From: Datnioides undecimradiatus
Lineage: Eukaryota > Chordata > Actinopteri > Lobotiformes > Datnioididae
Reading direction: 5' to 3'
NCBI GenBank assembly: GCA_008933995.1
Contig: WARS01000027.1
Span: 2,481,001 to 2,545,000, forward strand
DNA length: 64,000 nt
The position numbers and the translations under genes were made by a program. Below the pieces are notes generated by a model. It was given only the letters and a program-made list of their open reading frames with translations, was not told the DNA's origin and did not search any database. Below are positions 1-10,780 of this stretch, piece after piece; position 1 is the stretch's first letter; each line of letters starts with the position of its first letter.

Positions 1-343
1 GAGTCGCCGCTGCTTCCATCACCACATTAAAACGTCTGTTTCAGTTTGTGGATGTGTTGATCCGTCCTCGTGCTGCAGGTCAGCGTCTCCACGAAGCTTC
101 ACACTGCTCCAACTTTAAACTGCAGTAGAAACAAAACATCAGTCAGTTTGTTTGTTTGTTTGCATGACAATAAACAGTGAGTAGAAAATAAGAATGTGTG
201 CAGTGTGAAGTGTGTGCAGAATGTTGTTTAAATGGCAGATATTGACCTGCAGGTCAGGTCATTCAGACTTGTTTGCTTCCTGTCACATGCTCTGGCTTTA
301 GCACATGGCGCCCTCATGTGGACAAATCTGTGAAGCAGCAGCT

Positions 344-395
<52 letters not shown>

Positions 396-413
396 CTCAC
401 CTCAGGGTCCATT
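1..413. other. No gene seen; ends in CA microsatellite
   Basis: I see no coding signal here. The stretch ends in an uninterrupted CA dinucleotide run (345-393) just before the target site of the Tc1-like element. Confidence 0.5.
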
Positions 414-415
414 TA

Positions 416-1630
416 CACTACTCACAATAAGTTAGGGATATTGTGAGAGACTCAGTGGATGTCATACATACAGTGTTTGTTTCACTTCAGAGATTTTTGG
501 GATAGGGAGGCAATTGTATTGGGGTGATAGACACAGAACTACTGGCAGAGTTCGTGACAGACCCAGGAGTGGAGCCCCACGAGTGACAGACCGCAACGAT
601 GACCAGTACCTAAGGACCTATGCACTCAGACATCGTTATGCAACTGCCACACAGCTGCAGGCCCGTTTACGAGATGTGAGGGGTACTAGGGTTTCCAGAC
701 AAACCATTCACAACCGACTCCACCGCTTTGGCTTGAATGCCAGACGACCGTTGCAGGTGACTCCACTGACACCAAGACACCGCCGTGAACGTTTGCAGTA
801 GGCACAAGACCATGTGACCTGGACAATGCAGCAGTGGTCTACCGTCCTGTTCACTGATGAGTGTCGGGTCACCTTGCACAGAAATGATGGTCGTCAGCGT
901 TGCTGGAGAAGGCGAGGTGAGCGATACGCCGAGGTCAACATGGTCCCCAGGGTTCGCTTTGGTGGAGGAGGTGCAACAGTCTGGGCAGGCATCACCAGTC
1001 AGCGCAAAACAGATTTGATTATTGTAGATGGCTCAGTCACTGCACGTTCTTACCTCAGAGACATCATAGAACCCATCATCATCCCCCAATTCCACCAGCA
1101 CACCCCCAACTTTCTGTTCATGGATGATAATGCTCCACCACATCGTGCCAGAATTGTCCCAGCTCGACTTCAGGAAGTCGGAGTGCCTCATATGGTATGG
1201 CCAGCAATGTCCCCTGACCTGAACCCCATAGAGCACGTCTGGGACCAGCTGAAGCAGAGACTGGATGATCGTACCCCACCCCCACGTGACCTGGCAGAAC
1301 TGCGTGTAGCACTTGTGGAAGAGTGGAACGCATTGCCTCAGAACAACATCATGAGGCCAGTGAGGAGCATGAGACGTCGCTGTCAAGCTGTCATTGCGGC
1401 AAATGGTGGAAACACCCGCTACTGACATTGTCAGTTTTTGTTATTTGGGGCTATCCTTGTTATTGTCTAAATTTTTGGGGTAATAAATATTAAACTAATG
1501 AAAATGGTGTTTCTTCTCATTCATTATTAGTAATATCAAAGAGAACTTTTATATTTTCACATTCAGAATTCAGACCAAATAGGAAAGCACTCATATAAAT
1601 AACAATATCCCTAACTTATTGTGAGTAGTG
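416..1630 (+). mobile_element. Tc1/mariner-like DNA transposon, nearly complete, defective
   Basis: The ends are matching inverted repeats of about 28 bases (outer bases CACTACTCACAATAAG on both strands: 416 onward, and 1630 backward). TA dinucleotides at 414-415 and 1631-1632 are the expected target duplication. Length is about 1.2 kb. Inside is one transposase frame (see next entry). The short terminal repeats, TA target and DD34E catalytic spacing place it in the Tc1/mariner superfamily. The good match of both ends suggests a fairly recent insertion. A stop codon and a missing N-terminal part make it non-autonomous as it stands. Confidence 0.93.
514..1425 (+). pseudogene. Tc1-like transposase with one in-frame stop and truncated N-terminus
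   Basis: A DDE transposase would cut and rejoin the element at its terminal repeats in the nucleus. One reading frame runs from 514 to 1425 and is interrupted only by TAG at 799-801, at a place where related proteins usually have Trp before AQDHV, so TGG to TAG is the likely change. The second DNA-binding half is present (VRDRPRSGAPRVTD, then a helix-turn-helix ending RLHRFGL). The catalytic residues are visible: D in FTDECRV, D in [10 protein letters not shown] and E in LNPIEHVW, with 34 residues between the last two (DD34E). Only about 70 bases separate the left repeat from this frame, so the first helix-turn-helix appears deleted. Without the stop the product would be about 303 residues, against roughly 340 for full-length relatives. 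Confidence 0.9.
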
Positions 1631-1655
1631 TAGTGTCTGTTCTGGGCTTTAAGAT

Positions 1656-1790
1656 TAAGATTAAGAAAACCTTTATTGTCCCACAATGACGAAATTGCAT
1701 TGTTGCAACAGCAGAGGTAAAAGCAACAATAATTACAATATAGCAAATAAACAAATGTAAATATAAAAGTATCACAACAGACCAGACAAA
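1656..1790 (+). repeat. LINE 3'-tail-like dispersed repeat
   Basis: The core CTTTATTGTCCCACAATG, then a stretch reading aaattgcattgttgcaacag, recurs in the window at 11573-11720 and, in part, at both ends of the H4 inverted duplication (14832-14860 reversed, and 22431-22455). The repeated layout and A/T-rich end resemble the 3' tail of a fish non-LTR retrotransposon. Family assignment is inference. Confidence 0.6.
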
Positions 1791-1794
1791 GATT

Positions 1795-1890
1795 CCTTGG
1801 AGCCAGATTTGAACCAGCGACCCTAAGGATTCCTAATAGCCGCTCCTGTATCAGGATCAGCCACCTCAGGCCTCGGCTCTACAAACTGAC
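1795..1890 (-). repeat. Possible tRNA-derived SINE remnant
   Basis: On the minus strand this contains GGTTCAAATCTGGCT, which resembles an RNA polymerase III B box (GGTTCRANNCC). It is preceded by GC-rich sequence typical of a tRNA-like head. There is no intact cloverleaf, so it is not called as a tRNA gene. Confidence 0.3.
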
Positions 1891-2934
1891 CTTCAGCCTT
1901 TCAGCCTCCATGAAGCTGCAGGTCAGACTCTGTGTGAGCTTCTACTCAATCTAATCAGTGGAAAAGATTCAAACGCTGTTCACTTAAATACATAAAATCT
2001 TAATTTCACATGTGACGTTGTAGCGTTTATTCTGATAGAAAGCGTGTTTGAGTTTTTTTAAAAATATATATGAGAACTGTATTAATGTCAGACTGTCTTT
2101 ATACTGTGGCTGTATTTAGCTGTGACGGATTAAACCCGCAGTTCTTTCCACCTGTAACAGAGGAGTTTCAAGCACGCTCAAGAGGTTTTGATAGCGTTTG
2201 CAGGTAACACCGTGTTGAAGCGCGAGCATGGCGTCCCGAGGGAAAAGCGGGCAACTCCTGAAAAATAAAACCATCACTCCTCACACACACACCTTGGCGC
2301 ACACCGCGTCAGAAAAACAGGTGGGACTGGAGTCTTGTAGTTTCATTACCCAGAATATTTATTTTATTCTTTTTTCCTATTAAAACACTAGCTGCCATAT
2401 TTAATAAAACAGCCAACGGCCAAGTGCCTCAGTCCTCATCCTCCAATCAAATCCTCTACTTGCCCGGAGTCCGTGGGTCTGTGGGCGTGTCACTCCAGCT
2501 TTTTGCTGCTGCAGTGTGAGCAGGCTTGAGGCGTGGCCTGTGTCATAGCAACCAAAGCGGTTAAGCGCTGTCAGCCTTGATCAAAAGGCGGGCGTGATCG
2601 CGTGAACCGTCTCCATGGTGGTTTCCGTGGTAGCAGGTAAATCTGGTATTGCATGTTTGACCGGCGGCCGGCAGAGGGAGGCGCTCCTCACACACTTTGT
2701 GGTTTTTCTGCTTTTTCCCTAAAAATGCCACGTCTGAGGTAAAGACGTTTAAGCCTGAACCACACCGGCGCCTCCTGGAGGAGCTTCAGATCAGCGTGGA
2801 AAAATCAAGAACTTCTGCTGATATTTTGCTTTTTTGGGTCGTTGCCTTTTTGTTGAGATGAATTGAAAGATTTGACTTTGCTCATTAAGCTATTAGCTTG
2901 CTGCAGAGTCTGATGAGTCCCCTCTGTCCGTACG

Positions 2935-3130
2935 GTAAACATGAAGCTAGCGCCTGCCAACTTAGCTTAGGTTAGCGTAGCATAAAGCCCAGACACAGCT
3001 AGCCTGGCTCTGTCCAAAGGCACATCTAAAGCTAGTCAACGTGTTGCTGAAGATCTCATTTGCTTCACTTGTACAAAAACCCAAGTGTAAAAACAACAAG
3101 ACGTCTTCATGCTAAGCTAAGCTAAGCTAA
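2935..3130 (+). repeat. Dispersed teleost repeat (GCTTAGCATAAAG type), copy 1
   Basis: Contains the block gcgtagcataaagcccagac, then agctagcctggctctgtcca. A related copy occurs at 58808-58935 (cttagcataaaggctgg, then agctagcttagctctatcca). It looks like a common interspersed repeat of bony fish; class unknown to me. A (GCTAA)n run follows at 3110-3132. Confidence 0.6.
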
Positions 3131-3281
3131 GCTTCTCCTGTGTGTAGCTTTATATTTAGCGTCCTCTCAAACTCAAACTCTGGCAACTCAAAACGCAGAG
3201 AGGTCGCTCCCAGCTGTCTGATTGGCTCAACAGTTGCCGGGCGGAAAATAAAAACCATTAAATGTGGGAGATGATTTCAAA

Positions 3282-3323
<42 letters not shown>
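3282..3323. repeat. AAT trinucleotide microsatellite
   Basis: Uninterrupted AAT repeats, about 14 units. Confidence 0.95.
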
Positions 3324-3324
<1 letters not shown>

Positions 3325-3421
3325 TGAATTAAATATAAAAGGTGAGGATAAACAGGAAGCTCTGCAGGCAGAGACTGAGGATAAACAAAACAAAGTGGAC
3401 GTGGTCGAGTTGTGTCGCTGT

Positions 3422-3541
3422 GAAACACGTGATGCTAACACTGAGGAAACACGTGATGCTAACACTGAGGAAACACCTGATGCTAACACTGAGGAAACAC
3501 CTGATGCTAACACTGAGGAAACACGTGATGCTAACGCTGAG
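3422..3541. repeat. 24-base minisatellite, five units
   Basis: Five head-to-tail 24-base units, consensus GAAACACGTGATGCTAACAC plus TGAG. Units differ only by CACGTG/CACCTG and one A/G change. Three of the five units carry the palindrome CACGTG (an E-box). The unit is a multiple of three, so every frame stays open through the array; this is not evidence of coding. Confidence 0.93.
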
Positions 3542-4140
3542 GAAACGCCGTCCTCCTGCCGCTCTGCTCTCAGCCTGCTCCTGACGTTTACTGTTCGATG
3601 AATCAAGTCTGGTGCTTCCTCTCGTCTTTAAATCACATGTGCAGAAAGCAGCAGCGTCTCCGGACACAGACAGACACAGAGGCGTCGCACACTGACTGAA
3701 GATCATTTTAAGTCTTTCCTAATTTGCTTAATTTCTGAAATTCATTTGTTTTAATTAGAAGAAGATTTTTGGATTTAACAGCTCAAAAAAAATCAATGAA
3801 CTGATTAAAATAATTTCAACTATTTTCCAACAAACACTTATCAAATTCATGTGTTCGAGCGTCTCTAATGAGAATTTGCTGCTTTTCTCGTTTCCTGACA
3901 TTATCTTTTACAATTGATGATGAATTGACTGAGAAACAGCAGATTAATCGATAATGAAGATAATCACTAGCTGTCGCCTGTTTCCTGCTGGAACCTGTTG
4001 AACGATCTGCACATGTGATTTTCTGACTGTGAGAACTGGCTTTTCTCTGTTTAGCTGCTGATCTTTGTCCCTTGAAGGTAAAACATGTGAAACCTGCTTC
4101 AGGCGTCGCCACAAACATCAACAAACCAAAAAAAAAAAGA

Positions 4141-4784
4141 TATTTTTCTTCTTTTATTATGAAATAGTGCTACAATGTACATTGCATTTCCTCTCCTGAC
4201 TCTCCTCTGTCTGCTCGGCTGTGTTCTGACTTGTAATGCTGCAGAAGAAAAACCTGGTAAAAACAAAGAAACGATGAATCTGTTCGGTTCCTGCCAGAGA
4301 TCAGACACATCACGTGCACGCTGTGAATAATTATCCATCCTGAACGGCGACTTTATCGTTAAAATCTGGTTCTTAAAAGCTTCTCTAGACAAAAATAGTC
4401 AATTCTTAAGACTGAGTAGAAACAAGGATCACTCGATCAGATGGACACTTATTAACAGTGCTGTGTGTGTATGTGTGTGTGTGTGTGTGTGTGTTCTGTC
4501 TGTTGACATTTTTAGTCTGTGCTCCACTTAACAGACCGACCAAACCAAACTGATGGAGGAGGGGTGGGAAGTAAAATAAAAGAAAAAAAGAAAAAAGACG
4601 ATGAGGTAAAGAAAAAAACGTGTGAAGAGTTAAAATCAGAAAGTCAGTGACGTCCTCTCCCGACCCCGAGTCCTTATCGGCCTGATTCACTTTGAGTGTG
4701 TGGAGGTGATAAAACCTAGAGAGGGGTGATGACTGACGAGCCAGGAGGGCCAATGGCAGGCAGGCAGGCAGGAGGTAGAGCCAA
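4141..4784 (-). other. cnot2: cnot2 3' untranslated region
   Basis: Sequence between the cnot2 stop codon and an AATAAA poly(A) signal (minus strand, 4153-4158). It holds a CA microsatellite (4462-4494 on the plus strand as GT). The end of the transcript is inferred from the signal position. Confidence 0.5.
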
Positions 4785-5199
4785 TCAGAAGGCCTGCTGG
4801 GCAGGATTGTAGTTGAATGTGGAGGGAACGTGAGGCCGCTCTTCTAGTTTGTCATATTCCAGATGAAACTCCTGAGGACAGAGACGGAGACAGCAAGATC
4901 AGTGAGTGTGCTGATCAATGTGTGTGCTGATCAATGTGTGTGTGAGTGAAACAGAGCTTCTCTCAGTGACTGAGCAGCGATTCAGCAGCGATGTGACTCT
5001 GACTCTTTATTAAAGCAGAGACTCAGCTTCAATGCTCTGCAGAGACTCTGGAGTCACAGCAACACATCACTGTATTAAAGCAGAGACTCTGGAGTCACAG
5101 CAACACATCACTGTATTAAAGCAGAGACTCTGGAGTCACAGCAACACATCACCACACACTGACTCTGACTCACACAGCAGCAGGTGTAGGAATGAAACG

Positions 5200-5238
<39 letters not shown>

Positions 5239-5385
5239 ACCTTGGCCACCTTCCTCCAGTTGAGGCAGTCGAAGAAGTAGTAGGTCCCTCTCTCGTAGGC
5301 GTTGGTCTTCAGCGTGGGCTCCATACCCGGAGCCCGGGTGATCCAAACCCGCTCCTCTTTATGGTACCTCCAGTCCCTGTTAAAC

Positions 5386-5424
<39 letters not shown>

Positions 5425-6439
5425 CGTAAACAACAGCTCTTACATGATCAGACATGCTCAAAGCAACAAGTTCCCCCTCATCCAGTTTATTGTGCAGTTT
5501 ACATCTGATGGGTGTGTGTGTGCTGCTCTTACAGTTCTACTGCAGCCAGGAGTTGTAGTAGGTCTCCTCCGTTCATGTAGTAGAGATAAAACAGCAGATC
5601 TTCTCCATATCGAGACAACTTGATAGCTGCTAACTGGATGCGGGATGGAGAACAGAAGAGAACAGATTCAGTCAAAACGTTTCATTTGATTTTAATTCAA
5701 GAAATGTAAAAAAGAGTTTCTCAGTGTTTTTACAGACCTTGTCCCTTATGTGGATGTTGGTTAAATACTCTGAGGGGACGTGGAAGTCTGCAGGAGGAGG
5801 CAGAGAGAGCTGAAAACACTGTCAGACCTGCTCAGACTCTTATTAACGAGGAAACGACAAAACACTAAATCAGATCCGTCCAACGTCTCTTTAAAGAACA
5901 CGGCTGTACATGCTGTGCTAATGCTGCAGCATCTGCTGCAGCACGCTGCACGTTAGCAAAAGGCGCTAACACTAGCCTCCTAAAACAGCATCAGCATTAA
6001 ACTGTGCTTCAGTGCGACGTCCTCGAGCTGCTCTCCGACGTCTGTCTGCGCCGTTTGGTCTGTTTATTGTGTTTGTTGGTCGAGGTGACGGACAGAGCGC
6101 GGCTGCTGCTCAGCAGCGAACAGAGCTGTAACTTGTCTCTGTCAGTCTGCACGTTCACACGGTCACACGGTCGACAGCAGCACAGCAGACGCTGAGTCGA
6201 TGCGATAGTAAAGTTTAAAATCTCAAATGCTGAAAGTTTCATTTCATCCATTTCATTTGTTTCAGCGCTGCGTCGACGTGTGTGCACTCATGGAGCTGCT
6301 GCAGTGAATAAACCAGGCGTGTGACCGTCACGCAGTCTCAACTCACCTATGTCCTGCGGCCGACACGGAGCCGACGCCCACGGAGACGCAAACTTAGGAT
6401 AGAGATTCCTGAGGAGAGACGGACAGTTAGAGTCACATG

Positions 6440-6471
<32 letters not shown>

Positions 6472-7487
6472 CAGTCATACTCAGGTGAGTTGAGGTTGAG
6501 GCCGAGTGTGGTGAGGTCGGAGCCCAGCGCCAGGTGCACCATGCCGGGGTCCGTCTCCGCTGCCCGGATGAACGTCAGCAAGCCGATCATCCCGAACTGG
6601 TCCGTTACCATGCCGACCGGGATGTTGGTCACACGGCCTGAGAAACAGAGGGAGGAGTGTTTAGACTGAGATCTGTGTGTGTGAGTGAGTGACTGAGTGT
6701 GTGTGCGTCTCACCGTCAGGAAGCACCTGGATCCCTTTCTTCTGCTGGTTGTTGTTGCTCGGCGCCGAGCTCTTGTCGCCGGGGAACTTTGGACCATCTG
6801 AGCTGGAGGCGGGCTTTCCTGATGAGTTCAGATTCTGATTGGACAGAAACAGAGGGCAAAATAAGAGGAAGAACTGCGATGAACAGATCGACGGGAGGAG
6901 AAAGCCGAGGAATCAGGAGGCGTGAACCAATCGCCGTCTGACCGTTTTGCTGTCTTCGCTGGTGCTGGTGGGGTCTTTCGTTTGGTAGTTCGGCCCAGGG
7001 AGCGCTGGGAAATCTTCGTTATGGATGGAGAAGTCCTGCGACTGTTCACTGGACGGCTTGGTTACCATGCCAACTGGACCCGCGGAGGACAGAGCAGTTA
7101 GCTGTGCACCGACTGTGATGATGATGAAGACAAACTGCACGTACGCACACACACACTCACACACGTCTCTCTCACCGTACGGCGCCCGGCCGGCCAGCGG
7201 GTTGAGCAGCGGGGTTGGATTTGAGCCTCCGTCCCTCCGACTCCGGTCTGCTAACGCCGGGAAGTCCGACAGGTCCAAACCCGTCACATTCTCACTGCCG
7301 TCTGGACAAACACACACACAGAAAACACAAAATAAATAAAAGACAAGACAACAACGTCTGAAAAACAACAAAACAAAAACATTTCAGTTAAGATTGTTTT
7401 CCTACCTGTGCCATTGAAGATGTTGTTGGATAGAGAGTTGTTCATGTTGAAGCCTGGATTCCTGTTCACACCAAACCCTGACATACT

Positions 7488-7546
<59 letters not shown>

Positions 7547-7641
7547 CACAGCAACAACTTTTTAATACAGCCGAGTGAAGAAAGCTCCAAATTATTCAGC
7601 AAATACAAAAAATGATTGACATTACAATCACGTCTGTGGAC

Positions 7642-7678
<37 letters not shown>

Positions 7679-8226
7679 GCGCGTGTGGACGCAGTATGTG
7701 TGTGTGTGTGTGTGTGTTACCTGTTGATAGTGAAAGGCTGCCGTGCTTGCTGCTGTTTGGGCATGCCGATGATGCTGGGCGACGACCGGCTGGGACTCCC
7801 CATGCTGCTGCTCCTCCCTGCCCCCACGCCGCCGCCTCCCCGCTCTCCCCCGACTCCCCCGACCATGCTGCCCGTCTGCCCCGTCGGACCCCCCACCTGC
7901 TGGCTGTGGTTCAGCACGCTGCGGCTGCTCATCGGCAGAATGCCCCTGCAGAGAGAAGGTGGAGACACAGGTGCTGCTGCTGATCAACACGTCAACAACC
8001 AACAAACATCATCACAGAGATGATTAAAATAAACACTGAATGGTTTCGATCAGACGTCTAATTAAACAAGATTTAATATAATGAAACATAAAACATTTGT
8101 TTACATGTAACAGAATACACTGGACGTGACCTGCGTCATACATATGTTGAAGTTGTCATAATAATCATATTAAAGCTCTACTCAAACACTAAATACGTCT
8201 CAGAACTTAAATCATGACGACAGCCT

Positions 8227-8268
<42 letters not shown>

Positions 8269-8835
8269 TGCTGTACCTGCTCGGTGATGGAGGCGTGTGC
8301 ATCGTGCCAGTGTTGGGTGTGCTGGCGTGACTGGGGAGCTGACTGGCAGACTGGTTCAGCCCACTTCGACTTAACTGAGGAGCAGCGCTGCTGTTCAGCC
8401 CCCGCATGGGAAACCCCAACGCACCTACAAGGGGGAGAGGGAGGGAGAGAGAGAGAGGGAGGGAGAGAGAGTATAAGAGCTGTGGCGATGTCAACAGGTG
8501 AAATCCAAACTAAACAGAAATGTGTGTGTGTGTGTCTTCTTACTCTGCGGGCCATATAAGCTGGCTCCCAGCTGTGACAGTTGACCCGTTGAGGACGCAG
8601 AGGAAGACGCCAGCATCTGAAGGCAGAAGAAAAAACATGTACTGTTTCCTGCAAACTCCGTCGTCGGTCAAACGGCAATGAGAGCCGCTCTGAGTGAACT
8701 CACATCTTTGTCAGCGCGGTGTGGAGGGAACATGGACTGCTGGGTGTAGTAGAGGCTGGAGTCGTCCGCGTAGTCGCTCTCTACCCCTCCCTCCATAAAC
8801 TTCTTCCGGTTAGCACCAAACATACCGCGTGTCAC
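4785..8835 (-). CDS. cnot2: CCR4-NOT transcription complex subunit 2 (14 coding exons)
   Basis: CNOT2 is a scaffold subunit of CCR4-NOT, the main cytoplasmic mRNA deadenylase complex; it binds CNOT1 and CNOT3. Exons in transcript order: 8835-8704, 8616-8544, 8424-8277, 7945-7721, 7485-7406, 7301-7176, 7073-6943, 6834-6714, 6637-6481, 6408-6347, 5787-5738, 5633-5533, 5385-5241, 4871-4785. All junctions are AG/GT and the total is 1638 bases, that is 545 residues plus stop, close to the 540 of human CNOT2. Recognised blocks: MFGANRKKF, GSENVTGLDLSDFPALADR, QSQDFSIHNEDFPALPG, the CNOT1-binding arm MVTDQFGMIGLLTFIRAAE, and the C-terminal NOT box through FNRDWRYHKEERVWIT to PAQQAF. The middle is Ser/Gly/Asn-rich and low in order. 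The first exon listed begins in phase 0 with VTRG; the usual short upstream exon carrying the start Met was not found, so translation may start upstream or at the Met of MFGANRKKF. Confidence 0.95.
4928..5157. repeat. Tandem repeat (65/41-base units), left member of a distant inverted pair
   Basis: Units of the type ctgtattaaagcagagactc, then tggagtcacagcaacacatc. One long unit is followed by two 41-base units. The flank carrying gtgaaacagagcttctct is also shared, in reverse, with 60843-61054. It lies in the last cnot2 intron. Confidence 0.88.
5202..5237. repeat. GT microsatellite beside the cnot2 exon 13 donor
   Basis: On the gene strand it is a CA run that begins four bases after the GT of the splice donor at 5240-5239. 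Confidence 0.93.
5389..5425. repeat. CA microsatellite beside the cnot2 exon 13 acceptor
   Basis: On the gene strand it is a GT run ending directly at the acceptor AG (5387-5386), in place of an ordinary polypyrimidine tract. Confidence 0.93.
6444..6471. repeat. GT microsatellite in a 72-base cnot2 intron
   Basis: On the gene strand a CA run starting 9 bases inside the intron between exons 9 and 10 (6480-6409). Confidence 0.9.
7489..7545. repeat. CA microsatellite at the cnot2 exon 5 acceptor
   Basis: On the gene strand a GT run of about 28 units that ends directly at the acceptor CAG (7488-7486). Confidence 0.95.
7647..7717. repeat. Two GT microsatellite blocks at the cnot2 exon 4 donor
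   Basis: On the gene strand CA runs (7717-7697 and 7684-7647) that begin within four bases of the donor GT at 7720-7719. Both blocks are in the same intron as the GT run at 7489-7545. Confidence 0.93.
8228..8268. repeat. GT microsatellite near the cnot2 exon 3 donor
   Basis: On the gene strand a CA run starting about ten bases inside the intron after exon 3. Confidence 0.93.
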
Positions 8836-10776
8836 CTGAGGAGCAGGACACCGTCAGACCGACAAACACAACACACCTGCTGTGAGGCGAATCAGCTGCT
8901 TCCTGTTTCCAGGAGCATGCACGCATCCAAACATGAATTAACCCGTAAACAACAACTCACAGTCTGTTTTGTTAACGTTAAACATGCATGTGGCACTCTG
9001 AGCCTGCCAACACAAGCAGGGTTCATGATCACACTCTCACTAACAGTCTGTGCAGCCTCATCAGTTTGGTCTTTCTCTTTCAGGTTCGTGTTGGATGGAC
9101 AGACCGCCTCTCCGGTTATTTTACAGCTGTGCACTTCAACATGTCGAGACACTTGTTTTAATTAAACCTGTTTGCGTCTGTTTGTTGTGAGCGGAGCTGC
9201 AGCTGCGTATTCAGGTCATGTCTGCAGACCACAACCCCCGCGTCAACTGCGGTGTGTGCAGCACAACGTTTTACAGACGTGTTTTCATGCTGCATCAGAG
9301 CGATTCTCTATGAGCTGCAGACATGATCAGGGTGAAACAACACTTGATGACAACAGACACTGTAATTACAAAGACAACATAAAAGATGTTCAGTAGACTG
9401 ACATAAAATCAACTACTGTGACAAAGTCGTTTGAAAATGCCCCAAATTCTCAAGTTTCAGTAAATAAATGTGCATAAATTCCGTTTTTCTTAATCTTCAA
9501 CAATAAAGTGGTGCGTTGGCTGCATAAAATACCATCTCCAGACTCATCCATTAAGCTAATACTCATTGACAGCAGTCCTACAACAGGAGAATATGTTGTT
9601 GTGCTGAGGACCCACACCTTTATGTAGTTTGAACCATTGATGTGAGAGTGTCGGTGAAGGAACGCTGAAGTCTGTTATCTCTGCAGAACCTGTGAACACT
9701 TGTCAGCTGGCTCATTACAGCCACAGCTACTTGCACAAAGTACAACAGCACATTATAAAACACACACTGACTTAAAACATGTTTACAGCTTAATGCAAAC
9801 CTGAGCCTGCAGCAGGACTCATCCCTGCGAAACATGCTGTGATGCAAACACGCAGATCAACAGCGGAGTCTGAACAATGATGTCTCAGGATTACTTTTGT
9901 TTACTATGGCAGGTTAGCAGACACCTCCAATCCCTGTTAGCAGGAGCTAACTGTGCAGCAGCGCTGCTCAGTAAACAGCAGCTGGTTTAGCTTCTAATTG
10001 TGTCTAAACTGCAAACTTATGGTCATAAAAACAGCGTTTATGAGCAGAACAACACCAATAACTTGTTCTACCACCTGAGTCTTTTGCAGACTCACTACAA
10101 AGCAACGCTAAAGGTGTAGCAGTGTCCGCAAAGGGCTAGTTAGTGCTAGCGGCGTACGCTAATGCTAACAAATCCGTTTAATTACCAGTGATTACACCAT
10201 AAACACAACTTGCTGGTTTCTAATAGTGAACGGATCTTTTCCTGTTCGAGTTTTCTGTGTGAGTACAGAATTAGCTAATAGTAATAGCCCACATTACCTT
10301 TCTTCGCTGAAATGTGCCAGGAGCTAATGCTAAGCGACTAGCGCAAGTAAGCGCACAGCTAGCTCTATAGGAATTCATGGGGACATTAGCATGTGAGCTA
10401 ATGCTCGCTAACAAGGGAGCTAGTCGGCTAACAGCAAGGAGAACGCCATAACAAATAGGGTTTTATCAGTTATAAATCTTATTACAGGGTAAATAACGAC
10501 GGTTTGAACGCGGGAGCGCAGACCGGGGTAGCGGGCAGCGGACAGCGGCCGGCAGGTGTGTTGTTGTTCGGCTTTGGGCCTGCTGCGCCTCCGTCGGTTA
10601 GCTCCACAAAACAACAACAAAAAGCAGCGAAACCGGCCCGCTGCGGTCAAAGCCCTGTTTTCTGCTTCCACCCGCCGCCTCGTTCCCCGGTTAACACCGC
10701 ATCACCGCAGGTTTAATTAATGAGTCTGTGTTAAGTTTGTGCTGAGGAAAGAAATTAAAGGAATAAAAGAAGGAGC
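8836..10776. other. cnot2 5' intron(s)
   Basis: Between the first recognised coding exon and the likely first exon. I looked for a short exon encoding the usual N-terminal start and ending in CAG before GT, and did not find one. The sequence is otherwise unremarkable and becomes CpG-rich from about 10500 to 10690. Confidence 0.5.
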
Positions 10777-10780
10777 TCAC

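Larger units (their letters stand above)
1633..4140. other. Intergenic: repeat remnants, two tandem arrays, no firm gene
   Basis: The stretch contains a LINE-tail-like repeat (1656-1790), a possible tRNA-derived SINE remnant (about 1795-1890), a GC-richer patch with promoter-like features (2220-2640, see findings), a teleost dispersed repeat (2935-3130), an AAT microsatellite (3282-3323) and a 24-base minisatellite (3422-3541). No protein-coding gene is supported. Confidence 0.5.

Noticed and set aside
1795..1890. tRNA gene
   Set aside because: Only a B-box-like word is seen; there is no acceptor stem or anticodon arm that I can pair.
3422..3541. Regular repeats that could be mistaken for a CRISPR array
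   Set aside because: Units are contiguous with no spacers, and the genome is clearly eukaryotic. The same applies to the arrays at 45919 and 57786.
7612..8023. Cys/Val and His/Thr repeat proteins from several frames
   Set aside because: They are translations of GT/CA microsatellites joined to cnot2 exons read in the wrong frame or strand.
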